A DNA stretch of 64,000 nt from assembly GCA_020638555.1 (NCBI GenBank), contig JACKII010000008.1, positions 1-64,000 on the forward strand. The letters are read 5' to 3'. Below are positions 1-9,180 of this stretch, piece after piece (position 1 is the first letter of the stretch; every line of letters begins with the position of its first letter). The notes below the pieces were generated by a model. The model had not been told where the DNA came from, ran no database searches, and saw only the letters and a program-made list of their open reading frames with translations. Made by a program: the position numbers and the translations under genes. Origin of the DNA: Alphaproteobacteria bacterium (GTDB taxonomy: Bacteria > Pseudomonadota > Alphaproteobacteria > Bin95).

Positions 1-129
1 CGGCTGCGTGAGATCACCCGGCCCAACCGGCCTCGGAGTGTAATGCGCAGCTGCTCCTACACCATCAATCGGGACATGATCCAGCATGCGCTCGCCGCGC
101 GAGTAAATCCGCTCTCTCCAACCTGCTGA
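1..129 (+). other. Unidentified reading frame cut by the left edge
   Basis: One frame is open from the first base and ends with TGA at 127-129, giving a 42-residue arginine-rich tail that includes the string SYTINRDMIQHAL. I do not recognise the family. It could be the C-terminus of a transposase or of an ordinary gene, or chance in GC-rich DNA. Nothing upstream is visible. Confidence 0.2.
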
Positions 130-167
130 GGTGTCCGGCCTATAGGGGGCAACATCACGCCAAGATG

Positions 168-257
168 TGCTTTCCCCGCACGAACGGGGATGAACCTCGG
201 ACCTGCGGGCTGCGCTGGTGCGGATAGGCGTCTCCCCCCACAAGCGGGGACAAATCC
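168..257 (+). CRISPR. Two decayed type I-E-like CRISPR repeats with one spacer-sized gap
   Basis: Two 29-nt segments at 168-196 and 229-257 share the type I-E layout: a C-run, a short loop, then CGGGGA followed by TGAACC in the first copy and CAAATCC in the second. They are separated by 32 nt (197-228), exactly a type I-E spacer length, so the period is 61. The copies differ at several positions, and no further copy is seen one period to the left or right. This looks like the degenerate end of an old array or an orphan remnant; no cas gene is visible. It could be coincidence, since short GC palindromes are common in this genome. Confidence 0.35.
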
Positions 258-281
258 GAGAGGGGCGTCGGCATTTTCCCC

Positions 282-315
282 TTCAGGCCTTATTCGGGTT
301 CAGGCCTTATTCGGG
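282..315 (+). repeat. 17-bp perfect tandem duplication
   Basis: The 17-mer TTCAGGCCTTATTCGGG occurs twice head to tail at 282-298 and 299-315, just downstream of the CRISPR-like repeats and beyond the end of the importer operon, which is transcribed toward it. No coding function is apparent. Confidence 0.9.
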
Positions 316-347
316 GTGTTGCTGGTACGACATCGCCGGCCCGGCCG

Positions 348-1322
348 CTACGCCGCCTGCTCGCCCGCATCGCCGGAGAGGTGGCACTCAACGAAGCCGT
401 CGCCGGCCGACGGCACCGGCCGCGGCGGCACCTGCGAGCATTGCGGCATGGCACGGACGCAGCGCGGGTGGAACATGCAGCCGGGCGGCGGATCGAGCGG
501 GTTGGGGAACACCGCGCCCAGTTGCGTGTCCGGTACGCCCCGGCCCGGCTCCGGCGTCAGCACGCTGGCCAGCAGGGCCTGGGTGTAGGGATGTTCCGGA
601 TTGCCGAACAGCGCCCCGGTCTCCTTTTCCTCTACGATCCGGCCCAGATACATCACGGCCACCCGGCTGGCGATGTGTTCCACCACCGCCAGATTGTGGC
701 TGATCAGGACATAGGTGAGGCCCAGTTCCTTGCGCAGGTCCAGCAGCAGGTTCAGGATTTGCGACTGGACCGAGACGTCCAGCGCCGAGGTCGGCTCGTC
801 GCAGATCACCACCTCCGGCTTCATCGCCAGCGCCCGGGCGATGGCGACACGCTGGCGCTGGCCACCGGAAAGCTGGCTCGGATAGCTGCCCAGATAGCGC
901 CGCGACAGGCCGACCAGGTCCATCATCTCCGCCGCCCGCGCCCGCCAGTCGGCCGGCCCGCCGACCTTGTGCACGCGCAGCGGCAGGGTGACGATGTCCT
1001 CGATGGTCTTGCGCGGATTCAGCGAGGAATACGGGTCCTGGAAGATCGGCTGCACCCGCCGCGCCCGCGCCAGCCGGTCCATGGCCGACAAGGGCTCGCC
1101 GTCGAACAGCACCTCGCCACCGGTCGGCTCCTGCAGGCCCAACAGCATTTTCGCCATCGTGCTCTTGCCGCAGCCGCTTTCGCCCACCAGGCCCAGCACC
1201 GAGCCCTTTTCGACCTTCAGCGAGACACCGTTCACCGCGTGCAGCGGCCGCTTCCTCGCCATCAGGCCGCCGCCGACCTGGAAGACACAGGAAACATCGC
1301 GGGTTTCGAGGATCATGCTCAT
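348..1322 (-). CDS. Peptide/nickel-type ABC transporter ATP-binding protein (DppF/OppF-like)
   Basis: 324-residue ATPase that would power import through the two permeases of the same operon. It carries a Walker A motif (GESGCGKST), the ABC signature LSGGQRQRVAIARAL, Walker B (VVICDEPTSALD) and the switch His (ISHNL). The C-terminus has the oligopeptide-type extension with the Cys pair in GCMFHPRC. The ATG at 1322 is chosen because it overlaps the TGA of the upstream ATPase (ATGA), a translationally coupled junction; the frame stays open further upstream but that part is inside the neighbour. Last gene of a five-gene operon. The substrate cannot be told from sequence: dipeptides, oligopeptides and other family 5 ligands are possible. 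Confidence 0.9.
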   Translation of the reverse strand: MSMILETRDVSCVFQVGGGLMARKRPLHAVNGVSLKVEKGSVLGLVGESGCGKSTMAKMLLGLQEPTGGEVLFDGEPLSAMDRLARARRVQPIFQDPYSSLNPRKTIEDIVTLPLRVHKVGGPADWRARAAEMMDLVGLSRRYLGSYPSQLSGGQRQRVAIARALAMKPEVVICDEPTSALDVSVQSQILNLLLDLRKELGLTYVLISHNLAVVEHIASRVAVMYLGRIVEEKETGALFGNPEHPYTQALLASVLTPEPGRGVPDTQLGAVFPNPLDPPPGCMFHPRCVRAMPQCSQVPPRPVPSAGDGFVECHLSGDAGEQAA

Positions 1323-2335
1323 GCGGCCTGCTCCTGCCGGCCGGCGCTCTCCGCCTCCTCCGGCGTCATGATACAGCGATAGGACCGACCGCCGCCCACG
1401 CCGCCCAGGTCGCGCATGGCGTCGTAGCCGGCGCATTCGGGCCGGGCGTGGCCGCAGCGGTCGCGGAAAGCGCAGCCGGTGAGGTCGCCGATCAGCGACG
1501 GCACCAGCCCCGGGATCGAGCCCAGATGGCCGCCGCGCTCGGTCTTGCCGGGGATCGGGATGCAGCCCATCAGGCCGCGGGTGTAGGGGTGCAGCGGCCG
1601 CTCGAACACCTCGGCGGCCGTGCCCTGCTCGACGATCTGGCCCGCATACATCACCGCCACCCGGTCGGCGACGCGGGCGACCACGCCCAGGTCGTGGGTG
1701 ATCAGCAGCAGGCCCATCTCGAACTCGCGCTGCAATTCTGCCAGCAACAGCAGGATCTGCGCCTGGATGGTGACGTCCAGCGCCGTGGTCGGCTCATCCG
1801 CGATGATAAGGCCCGGCCCGCACATCAGCGCCATGGCGATCATCACCCGCTGCCGCAGGCCGCCGGAGAGCTGGTGCGGATACTGCTTCAGCCGCCCGGC
1901 CGCGCCGGTGATACCCACCTTCTCCAGCAGATAGACGGCCCGGTCGCGCGCCTCCTGCCGCGGCACCCGCCGGTGGCGCAGCATCGCCTCTTCGAGCTGG
2001 TTGCCGATCGTGTAGGCGGGGTTCAGGCTGGTCATCGGCTCCTGGAAGATCATCGCCATGCGGTTGCCGCGCACCGCGGCCATCTCCCGCTGGCTCGCCC
2101 GCGCAATGTCGAGGTCGCCAACCCGCAGCACCCGCGCCCGGCGGTCGGCCCGTTTCGGCAGCAGGCCCATGATCGCCAGCGACGTCAGCGACTTGCCGCA
2201 ACCGCTCTCGCCCACCAGGCAAAGCGTCTCGCCGCGGTCGATGGAGAACGAGATGCCGCGCACCGGGTGCAGCACACCCTCGCTCAGTGGAATATCGACG
2301 GTGAGGTCCTGGACCTCCAGCAGGGCGCTGCTCAT
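1319..2335 (-). CDS. Peptide/nickel-type ABC transporter ATP-binding protein (DppD/OppD-like)
   Basis: 338-residue partner ATPase of the DppF-like protein. Visible motifs are Walker A (GESGCGKSLT), Q-loop (IFQEPMTSLNP), signature LSGGLRQRVMIAMAL, Walker B (LIIADEPTTALD) and the C-terminal oligopeptide-transporter domain with the Cys pair in GCAFRDRCGHARPEC. Peptide importers normally use a heterodimer of one D-type and one F-type ATPase, and both are here side by side with a 4-bp overlap. The preceding permease gene ends 17 bp upstream. Confidence 0.9.
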   Translation of the reverse strand: MSSALLEVQDLTVDIPLSEGVLHPVRGISFSIDRGETLCLVGESGCGKSLTSLAIMGLLPKRADRRARVLRVGDLDIARASQREMAAVRGNRMAMIFQEPMTSLNPAYTIGNQLEEAMLRHRRVPRQEARDRAVYLLEKVGITGAAGRLKQYPHQLSGGLRQRVMIAMALMCGPGLIIADEPTTALDVTIQAQILLLLAELQREFEMGLLLITHDLGVVARVADRVAVMYAGQIVEQGTAAEVFERPLHPYTRGLMGCIPIPGKTERGGHLGSIPGLVPSLIGDLTGCAFRDRCGHARPECAGYDAMRDLGGVGGGRSYRCIMTPEEAESAGRQEQAA

Positions 2336-2352
2336 CGAACCGACCCCTTTCC

Positions 2353-3264
2353 CTAGCTGCGGTTTTCCGGTGCGCTGACATCGCGAATGCCATCGCCCAG
2401 CATGTTGACGGCCAGCACCAGAACCGAGAGCGCGATGCCCGGAATGGTGATGACCCAGGGGTCGAACAGCAGGAATTCCTTGCCCTCGGCGATCATCAGG
2501 CCCCAGCTCGGCGCCGGCGGCTGCACGCCCAGCCCGAGGAACGAGAGCGAGGCCTCCAGCAGGATCGCGTGTGCCACCTCGAAGGTGGCAATGATGATCA
2601 GGTTGTTGACCACGTTCGGCAGGATTTCCGACAGCACGATGCGCCAGGTCGGGCAGCCGATGGCCCGCGCCGCGGCCACATAATCCATGTTGCGCGCCTG
2701 CTGCGTGGCGCTGCGCATGACCACGGCATACCGGTCCCAGAGCAGCAAGCCCAGCACCAGGATCACCGCCTCCAGCGAGCCGCCCACCAGGGCGACGATG
2801 GCGAGCGCTACCAGCACGATCGGCATGGAGAGCCGCGTCGTGATGACGAACGAGATCACCGCGTCGACCCGGCCGCCGAAATAGCCGGCGGTCACGCCCA
2901 GGGCAGAGCCGATAATGCCGGAGAGAAGGGCCGTGCAGATGCCGATCAACAGCGAGATCTGCGCGCCATAGATCAGCCGGCTGAGATAATCGCGGCCCAG
3001 ATTGTCGGTACCCAGCAGATGCGCCGGGTCGGCGCCCTCCATCCAGAAGGGCGGGCGCAGGCGCGCGAACAGGTCTTGCTCGAACGGGTCGTGGGGGGCG
3101 AGCAGCGGCGCGAACACCGCCATCAGCAGGATGGCGAGCAGGATGCCGCCGCCGACCCAGACGGAGGTGTGGCCGCGCATGCGGCGGAACAGGCGCGCGG
3201 TTGGGCTCGGACCCAGCGCGCGGGCGGGGTCGAGAGCCGACCCGGGGGCGACGACGTCAGCCAT
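2353..3264 (-). CDS. ABC transporter permease, DppC/OppC-like
   Basis: 303-residue inner-membrane permease. The N-terminus has the OppC-type first helix (VWVGGGILLAILLMAVFAPL) followed by the APHDPFEQD segment. The body has the inner-membrane component fold with the EAA loop near AAARAIGCPTWRIVLSEILP, which docks to the ATPases. It forms the second half of the translocation pore with the DppB-like protein and starts 15 bp after it in the same operon. Length and topology are normal for the family. Confidence 0.9.
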   Translation of the reverse strand: MADVVAPGSALDPARALGPSPTARLFRRMRGHTSVWVGGGILLAILLMAVFAPLLAPHDPFEQDLFARLRPPFWMEGADPAHLLGTDNLGRDYLSRLIYGAQISLLIGICTALLSGIIGSALGVTAGYFGGRVDAVISFVITTRLSMPIVLVALAIVALVGGSLEAVILVLGLLLWDRYAVVMRSATQQARNMDYVAAARAIGCPTWRIVLSEILPNVVNNLIIIATFEVAHAILLEASLSFLGLGVQPPAPSWGLMIAEGKEFLLFDPWVITIPGIALSVLVLAVNMLGDGIRDVSAPENRS

Positions 3265-3279
3265 GATTGCGCGCCCTCC

Positions 3280-4197
3280 TCAGGATACGCGAATGCGCGG
3301 GTCGAGCCACGCGTTCAGCAGGTCGGAAATGACGGTCAGGAACACGTAGAACATGCACACCACCAGCAGGATGGTCTGGATCACGGCGATGTCCTTGCGC
3401 AGGATCGACTCCCAGGCCAGATACCCGATGCCCTGCATCGCGAACACCGACTCGATGACGATGGCGCCCGAGAGCATGTGTCCGAACTGCACCGAGGCCA
3501 GCGCCACCACCGGGATGACCGCGTTGCGCAGCGCATGCTTGAACAGCACCCGCATCGGGCCGAGCCCCTTGGCATAGGCGGTGCGGATATAGTCCGCCGA
3601 CAGCACTTCCAGCATGCCGGAGCGCGTGAGCCGCATGATCGGCGGCGTCGAATAATAGCCGAGCGTCACCGCCGGCAGGATGAAATTCTGCCAGGAATCG
3701 TCGCCGCTGATCGGCGTCCAGCCCAGCGTCAGGCCGAACACCACCATCAGCATGAGGCCCATCCAGAACGTCGGGATGGCCTGGCCGGCAACGGCGATGG
3801 TCATCGACAGCCGGTCGATCCAGGAATTCGGCCGCAACGCCGCCAGCACCCCGAACGGAATGCCGATCAGCAACGAGAGCACCAGGCCGGAGGCGGCCAG
3901 CCGCAAGGTGGTCGGCAGGCGCGTGGCCACCAACTCCCACACCGTTTCCGGGAAGAACAGCGACTGGCCGAAATCCCCCTGCACCGCCTTGCCGAGCCAG
4001 TCCGCGTATTGCACGATGATCGGCCGGTCCAGGCCGTAGGCCTTGCGGATTTCCGCAATGTCTTCCGCACTGGCCTCCTCACCCGCCAGCGCGATGGCGA
4101 CATCGCCGGAAACGCGCACCAGGAAGAAGGCGATGACGGAGACGGTGATCGCCACGAGGATCGCCATCAGCAGGCGACGCAGGGTAAACCTCAGCAA
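3280..4197 (-). CDS. ABC transporter permease, DppB/OppB-like
   Basis: 305-residue inner-membrane permease. It starts with the canonical MLRFTLRRLLMAILVAITVS helix and the conserved Asp/Gly region that follows (RVSGDVAIAL), then five more hydrophobic segments. The EAA-type loop DYIRTAYAKGLGPMRVLFKH is present. It pairs with the DppC-like permease. The gene lies 80 bp after the binding-protein gene; that gap contains a GC-rich hairpin that could lower permease expression relative to the binding protein. Confidence 0.9.
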   Translation of the reverse strand: MLRFTLRRLLMAILVAITVSVIAFFLVRVSGDVAIALAGEEASAEDIAEIRKAYGLDRPIIVQYADWLGKAVQGDFGQSLFFPETVWELVATRLPTTLRLAASGLVLSLLIGIPFGVLAALRPNSWIDRLSMTIAVAGQAIPTFWMGLMLMVVFGLTLGWTPISGDDSWQNFILPAVTLGYYSTPPIMRLTRSGMLEVLSADYIRTAYAKGLGPMRVLFKHALRNAVIPVVALASVQFGHMLSGAIVIESVFAMQGIGYLAWESILRKDIAVIQTILLVVCMFYVFLTVISDLLNAWLDPRIRVS

Positions 4198-4235
4198 GGT
4201 CGGCCGTTCCTTTTAACATGCACGGCGGCGTCCGA

Positions 4236-4260
4236 CCGCTCCCTCCGGGGAAGAGGGCGG
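4236..4260 (-). promoter_or_regulatory. Intercistronic hairpin between binding-protein and permease genes
   Basis: CCGCTCCCTC at 4236-4245 can pair with GAGGGCGG at 4253-4260 with one bulged base. It lies in the only sizeable gap of the operon. Stem-loops in this place often protect the highly expressed binding-protein mRNA or attenuate read-through; no T-run follows on the minus strand, so it is not a classic terminator. Confidence 0.35.
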
Positions 4261-4277
4261 CCGAACGCCAAACGCCC

Positions 4278-5792
4278 CTATTTCCACTTCGCCCGGTAGA
4301 GATGGACGATCTCGTCCGGGGTCGGCTGGAAGTCAAGTTCCGGGTTCATGCCATAAAAATAGGCATAGCTCCACAGCGGCAGCCAATAAGCCTGCTCGGC
4401 GATGATCCGCAGCGCTTCCGCATAATTCTTCTTGCGCTCGGCCGGGTCGATGGTGGCGCCGCCGGCGTCCAACAACGCCTTGACCTGCGGGTCCAGCGCG
4501 GTGTCGTCGGACCGACCGTCGAAGAAGTAGGCGGTGATGTTGGCGATATCGTTGACCGAGCCGGAACCCCAGGTCATGAAGTCGAACGGCACCTCGTCAT
4601 TGCGCACCTTGTCGCGCAGAGCCGAGTACTTCATCCATTGCAGGTTCGCCTTGATGCCGACCTTGCTGAGGAAGCCCATCATCGCCTCGGCCACCGGCCG
4701 GTCACGATAACCGTAGAAGTCGATGCTGAAACCGTCGGGATAGCCCGCTTCCGTCAGCAATGCCTTGGCCTTGGCCGGGTCATAGGCGTAGCGCGGCGCA
4801 TCCGGCGACTCGCAGCCGAACTGGCTCGGATAGCAGGCCAGGTCCTGCACGGTGCCGGCACCCATCAGATTCTTGACGATGGCCTCGCGGTCGATGGCAT
4901 AGCTGATCGCCTGCCGCACCTTCTGGTTCGTCACCGGCGTGTCGCCGGATTTGCCGGCGGCGTCGAATTGCAGATAGCCGACGCGCATGGTCTCGCCCGC
5001 GACCACATCCACGTTCGGCATACGGCCCAGTTTCTCACCCTGCTCCTTGGACAGGCGCCAGATCAGGTCGGCGTTGCCGGCCAGAAGCTCGGCGATCTGG
5101 GTGTTGGTTTCCGGGATGAACCGCATCACCACGGTGCCGATATGCGGCTGGCCCTTGCCACCGCCGAAATACTTCTCGTTCTTCTCCAGCACCAGCCGCT
5201 TGCCCGGCTCAACGGAAGCGGCCTTGTAGGGGCCGGTGCCGACCGGCGCGCGGCCGTAGCCGTCCTTGCCGACCTTCTGGTAATACTGGTCCGGATACAT
5301 CACGATGGAGGTCGAGAGATATTCGATCGCCGGCGCAAACACCTTGTCCAGATGCAGGCGGACGCTGTATTCGCCGGTCTTTTCGACGCTGGAAATCCAT
5401 CGCACCGGGTTGCGGTTCGCCATCTTGTTGTCGGGATCGTTCACCATGTTGATGGTGAAGACCACGTCATCGGCGTCGAACTTCTCGCCGTTGTGGAAGG
5501 TCACCCCCTGGCGCAGCGTGATATCGATGGTCTTGGGGTCGGCATATTCGATCTTGGTGGCCAGATGCGGCACATATTCCCCGGTATCCAGATCGCGCCA
5601 GTAGAGGCTGTCCCAGATATGCCGGGAGAGAATAGTCCCCTCGCGCAGGGTCTGGTCATAGTAATTGTAGGTCGGCGGCTCGTAGGTCGTGACCCAGGTG
5701 AGCGTGTCGTCGTCCTTGCCGGCCTGGGCCGCCCCAGCCACTCCGATGCCGGCCACTGCCAGCATTGCCGTCTTCCATAGCCTCATTCGCAT
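4278..5792 (-). CDS. ABC transporter substrate-binding protein, family 5 (DppA-like)
   Basis: 504-residue periplasmic receptor that captures the solute for the downstream permeases. The start MRMRLWKTAML gives a Sec signal peptide with cleavage near AGAAQAGK. Family 5 features include ITLRQGVTFHNGEKFDADDV, VGTGPYK and AISYAIDREAIV. The frame is open for another 105 codons upstream, but that part has no protein-like composition. The second ATG at 5786 has a better spaced GAGAGG ribosome site, so the protein may be two residues shorter. First gene of the operon; its promoter must lie in 5793-6259. The ligand is unknown. Confidence 0.9.
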   Translation of the reverse strand: MRMRLWKTAMLAVAGIGVAGAAQAGKDDDTLTWVTTYEPPTYNYYDQTLREGTILSRHIWDSLYWRDLDTGEYVPHLATKIEYADPKTIDITLRQGVTFHNGEKFDADDVVFTINMVNDPDNKMANRNPVRWISSVEKTGEYSVRLHLDKVFAPAIEYLSTSIVMYPDQYYQKVGKDGYGRAPVGTGPYKAASVEPGKRLVLEKNEKYFGGGKGQPHIGTVVMRFIPETNTQIAELLAGNADLIWRLSKEQGEKLGRMPNVDVVAGETMRVGYLQFDAAGKSGDTPVTNQKVRQAISYAIDREAIVKNLMGAGTVQDLACYPSQFGCESPDAPRYAYDPAKAKALLTEAGYPDGFSIDFYGYRDRPVAEAMMGFLSKVGIKANLQWMKYSALRDKVRNDEVPFDFMTWGSGSVNDIANITAYFFDGRSDDTALDPQVKALLDAGGATIDPAERKKNYAEALRIIAEQAYWLPLWSYAYFYGMNPELDFQPTPDEIVHLYRAKWK

Positions 5793-6259
5793 GCCTCTCG
5801 AACTCCCAGTGGTTTGGGGTGCCGTGACGATGGGCACCCGTGGCTGTTGATACGGCAAAACCGTACCCGGCAGCCGGTACAATGCCAACCGCCAAACCGC
5901 CTCGCCCACTATGCAACCGGCATACCAAACAGTGTATTCCGGGATTCCGACGGCCGCCCCTCTCTCATGGCGGCCGCCGCCGCTGCGCCATTGGGCACCA
6001 GGGCCCATTTCGCATGCACGGTCCCCCCGAACAGCGTCAAAAGTGCGTAAGGATATTACGACTTCGGCAACGCCAATACTGCCGATCCTCCGCCGGATCC
6101 GCCCCACACCCCATACGGCGACCGCTTCGCCAAACGCACCGGTCCCATGATGCCTAAAAAGAAAGAGAAATTCCCAGAATGTCCTGAAAAACTTATGTTA
6201 AATTTTATTTAATTTGTTAGAATTGATACATCTCCATAACATACGCATATGCATACATA
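5793..6259. promoter_or_regulatory. Divergent intergenic region between importer operon and kinase gene
   Basis: 467 bp without a supported gene. The left two thirds are GC-rich, while 6150-6259 turns sharply AT-rich, just before the kinase gene. Promoters for both divergent units must lie here. No clear operator or terminator could be recognised. Confidence 0.5.
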
Positions 6260-8797
6260 ATGATGGAAATTATCGCTAAGCTTATCGAGAGCTGTGCTGT
6301 TGTCGTTGTCGCCGGGATATTCCTGACGCTCGTTGGCCAACGGTTTCAGACATCGGCCATTCGAAACGGCATCGTGGTTGGGGTCATCTTTGGCGCAATC
6401 GGCATTGTCAGCCTGTTGACGGCGGTGGAAGTCGGGGCGGGATACCGCATCGATGCCCGCGACGTGGCCGTCGCCCTTTCAGTGCCGGTTGGAGGCACAG
6501 TCGGCGTTGCCATTACTGCGGCTATTCTGTCTCTATCACGCTTTTATCTCGGCGGTGCTGGAATGCTGGAGGGAATTTTCACCCTTTGTCTGGTTGCAGT
6601 CGGTTCCGCGGTGTTCTGGACCAACGCGCAAAAACACCGGGAAAAACGGCTTTTTCTCAAGGACATTCTGGTTCTAGCCAGCATCACTGCCGCCTCTCCC
6701 GTTATCGCCTCCCTAATTGTGTCCGCCTTCGCGCTGGAAGCGCCGGATTTCTCCGTGCTCAAACTGTCCGTGCCGACAAATTTTGCCGGGACGATGCTTT
6801 GGGGCGTGGTGATGGCGCGGGACGCCGAACGGAGATGGGTCCTCGCCGCCTTTGGCAAACGGGAGGAACAACTCCGGTCCGTAGCCAACTACGTCTCCGA
6901 TGCGCCGCGGGGTTTGGATCATCTGGTCCATGCCCTGGCGACCCAACTCCAGGCTTTGGCCAACAACGTGCCGGGCATCCTGTTCCAACTCTACCTGGAT
7001 GAGAAAGCAAGCCCGCGATTTCGCTATGTCTCCAAAGGGGCCAACCGGTTGCTGGGGATCTCGCCGGAGAAGCTGGTCGAAAGAGCGGATATCATATCCA
7101 CCTTGGTGTCTCCCGAAGCGTTGCGGAAAATCCTGGAATCGATCCGGGATTCGGCCGCCGATTTCACGCCCTGGACCAACGAAGCGGAGTTCGTGCTGCA
7201 CGACGGGCGATCCCTTTGGCTCCGCATTGCCGCCGAACCGCGATATGACTCGGACGACCGTCTGGTTTGGGACGGCTCCATGTTCGACATCACCCAGGAA
7301 AAGCGCAACGAGCAGATGAAGAATGAGTTCATCTCGACCGTCAATCATGAGTTGCGCACCCCATTGACGTCCATCCGAGGTTCATTGGGGCTGGTTGCCG
7401 CCGGGACGGCCGGTGAATTGCCGGACAAGGCAGCCGCTCTGATCAAAATCGCCCTTTCCAACAGCGAGCGGCTGGTCGGCTTGATCAACGACATCCTCGA
7501 CATTGAAAAGATCGAAGCCGGTCGCATGACCTTCGACCTGGAGCGGCAGCCCATTACCCCGTTGATCGAACAGGCCATTGAAGCCTGCAAGGGCTATTTG
7601 GTCGACTACGGCGTCACAATCGCATTCGCCGATCACGAAGGGGGGATGGAAGCCACGGTGGACGGTCGCCGGATGCACCAGGTGCTGGTCAACCTGATGT
7701 CGAATGCCATCAAATTTTCGCCGAAGACCGGAACCGTGGAAATCCGCCTCGAACGCAAGGGGGATTGCATACGGATCGTCGTCAGCGACAACGGCCCCGG
7801 TATCGACGAGACGTTCAGGGACAGGGTCTTCAAGAAGTTTGAACAGGCGGATGCTTCCGATTCCCGCGAAAAGGGCGGCACGGGCCTCGGCCTCAGCATT
7901 GTCAAGGCACTCGTGGAAGGGATGAACGGTGATGTCTCGTTCGAAACGGAAGTCGGGGTCGGCACCAGTTTCTACGTGGATCTCCCTGCGATTGGCTCGT
8001 CGGACCGGCAAACCATAGACGCTGCGCCCGGGCGACCGCGCGTCCTGATTTGCGAAGATGAAATGGATATCGCCCAGATCATTTCCCTGTCACTCCAAGA
8101 ATACGGGTTCGCCAGTGACATCGCTCTCAACATGGAGGCTGCAAAGGCCTTCCTTTCAGAGACCGACTACGATGCCATGACCTTGGATGTTCGCTTGGCG
8201 GGGGAATCGGGCATCACATTGCTCAATGACGTCAGACGCCTCAAATCCGGGGCAAACTTGCCCGTCATCGTCATTTCCGTCATCGCGGACGAGGCACGGC
8301 AACAGATCAACGGCTCGGCGATCGGAATCGTAGACTGGTTAGAAAAGCCGATCGATCTTCATCGGCTGAAGGAGACGGTGAAGCGTATGCGGGAAGGCAA
8401 CTATCAGCGCAAACCATCGGTTCTGCATGTCGAAGACAACGAAGATGTCCTCGATGTCGTTGCGGCGAGCCTGGGCGACGATCTTGCATTCTCGTGCGCG
8501 CGGACTGTTTCCGAAGCCAGAACCAAGCTTTCCAATGCGTATTTCGATGTCATTATCCTGGATCTGGACTTGCCGGACGAACCGGGCGAATCGCTGCTGG
8601 ATTGTGTCCCCCCCGAGACGGCCGTCATCATTTTCTCGGCAATGGATGTGGACGAAAAACTGGCCCGAAAGGTTCAGGCAGCCATGACAAAAACCCGAAC
8701 CTCCGAACTATCGATTGCGTCTATGGTGCGTGGGCTCGTGGCCTTGAATCGAAACGCGATCAATGCCGACCAAAACGCGGAAGGCGCACACCAATGA
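6260..8797 (+). CDS. Membrane hybrid histidine kinase with two C-terminal receiver domains
   Basis: 845 residues. Residues 1-190 form five to six hydrophobic helices resembling the 5TM domain of 5TMR-LYT sensors. A PAS-like domain follows at about 225-345, then a HisKA domain with phospho-acceptor His363 (NHELRTP), and a HATPase with an N-box (LMSNAIKF) and G-boxes (DNGPGID, GGTGLGLSI). Two receiver domains come last, with predicted phospho-Asp 643 (TLDVRLAGE) and Asp768 (ILDLDLPD). There is no HPt domain inside the protein, but a separate HPt gene lies at 14079-14390. No Shine-Dalgarno site precedes the ATG, which is unusual for this window. It overlaps the next gene by ATGA. Confidence 0.9.
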   Translation: MMEIIAKLIESCAVVVVAGIFLTLVGQRFQTSAIRNGIVVGVIFGAIGIVSLLTAVEVGAGYRIDARDVAVALSVPVGGTVGVAITAAILSLSRFYLGGAGMLEGIFTLCLVAVGSAVFWTNAQKHREKRLFLKDILVLASITAASPVIASLIVSAFALEAPDFSVLKLSVPTNFAGTMLWGVVMARDAERRWVLAAFGKREEQLRSVANYVSDAPRGLDHLVHALATQLQALANNVPGILFQLYLDEKASPRFRYVSKGANRLLGISPEKLVERADIISTLVSPEALRKILESIRDSAADFTPWTNEAEFVLHDGRSLWLRIAAEPRYDSDDRLVWDGSMFDITQEKRNEQMKNEFISTVNHELRTPLTSIRGSLGLVAAGTAGELPDKAAALIKIALSNSERLVGLINDILDIEKIEAGRMTFDLERQPITPLIEQAIEACKGYLVDYGVTIAFADHEGGMEATVDGRRMHQVLVNLMSNAIKFSPKTGTVEIRLERKGDCIRIVVSDNGPGIDETFRDRVFKKFEQADASDSREKGGTGLGLSIVKALVEGMNGDVSFETEVGVGTSFYVDLPAIGSSDRQTIDAAPGRPRVLICEDEMDIAQIISLSLQEYGFASDIALNMEAAKAFLSETDYDAMTLDVRLAGESGITLLNDVRRLKSGANLPVIVISVIADEARQQINGSAIGIVDWLEKPIDLHRLKETVKRMREGNYQRKPSVLHVEDNEDVLDVVAASLGDDLAFSCARTVSEARTKLSNAYFDVIILDLDLPDEPGESLLDCVPPETAVIIFSAMDVDEKLARKVQAAMTKTRTSELSIASMVRGLVALNRNAINADQNAEGAHQ

Positions 8798-9180
8798 GCG
8801 AACTGCGTCTGCTATACGTTGACGACGATCCGGATATCCGCGAGGTCGCCTCCCTTTCGTTGTCACTGGACCAGGACATCGTAGTCCAAACCTGCGCCTG
8901 CGGTGCCGATGCGCTGGTCGTCGCGGCCGAATGGCAGCCGCGAATCATCTTGCTAGATGTGATGATGCCGGAAATGGACGGCCCCAGGACCCTTTCGCTA
9001 TTGCGCGCCAATGAAAGGACCGCCGACATACCGGTGATTTTCATCACCGCCCGGGCTCAAACCCATGAGATTGGTCGGTTCCTGGCTCTCGGGGCGATTG
9101 GCGTCATCGTCAAGCCGTTCGACCCCATGACCTTGGCGGCCGAGGTTCGCGGCTACATTGATCGCGTTGATATAAAGTAA
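8794..9180 (+). CDS. Single-domain response regulator (REC only)
   Basis: 128-residue CheY-like receiver. The acidic pocket is in YVDDDPD, the phospho-acceptor is Asp55 (IILLDVMMPEMDG), and the switch Thr and Lys are in FITARAQ and IVKPFD. It has no output domain, so it can only act by protein contact or as a phosphate shuttle or sink. The start ATG at 8794 shares ATGA with the kinase stop, so the two are translationally coupled. Followed by a 292-bp AT-rich spacer before the second receiver gene. Confidence 0.9.
   Translation: MSELRLLYVDDDPDIREVASLSLSLDQDIVVQTCACGADALVVAAEWQPRIILLDVMMPEMDGPRTLSLLRANERTADIPVIFITARAQTHEIGRFLALGAIGVIVKPFDPMTLAAEVRGYIDRVDIK

Noticed and set aside
2569..4299. 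A plus-strand frame of 576 codons opposite the two permease genes
   Set aside because: Composition dominated by His, Arg, Asp and Gln, typical of the antisense of membrane-protein genes; both permeases on the other strand are unambiguous.
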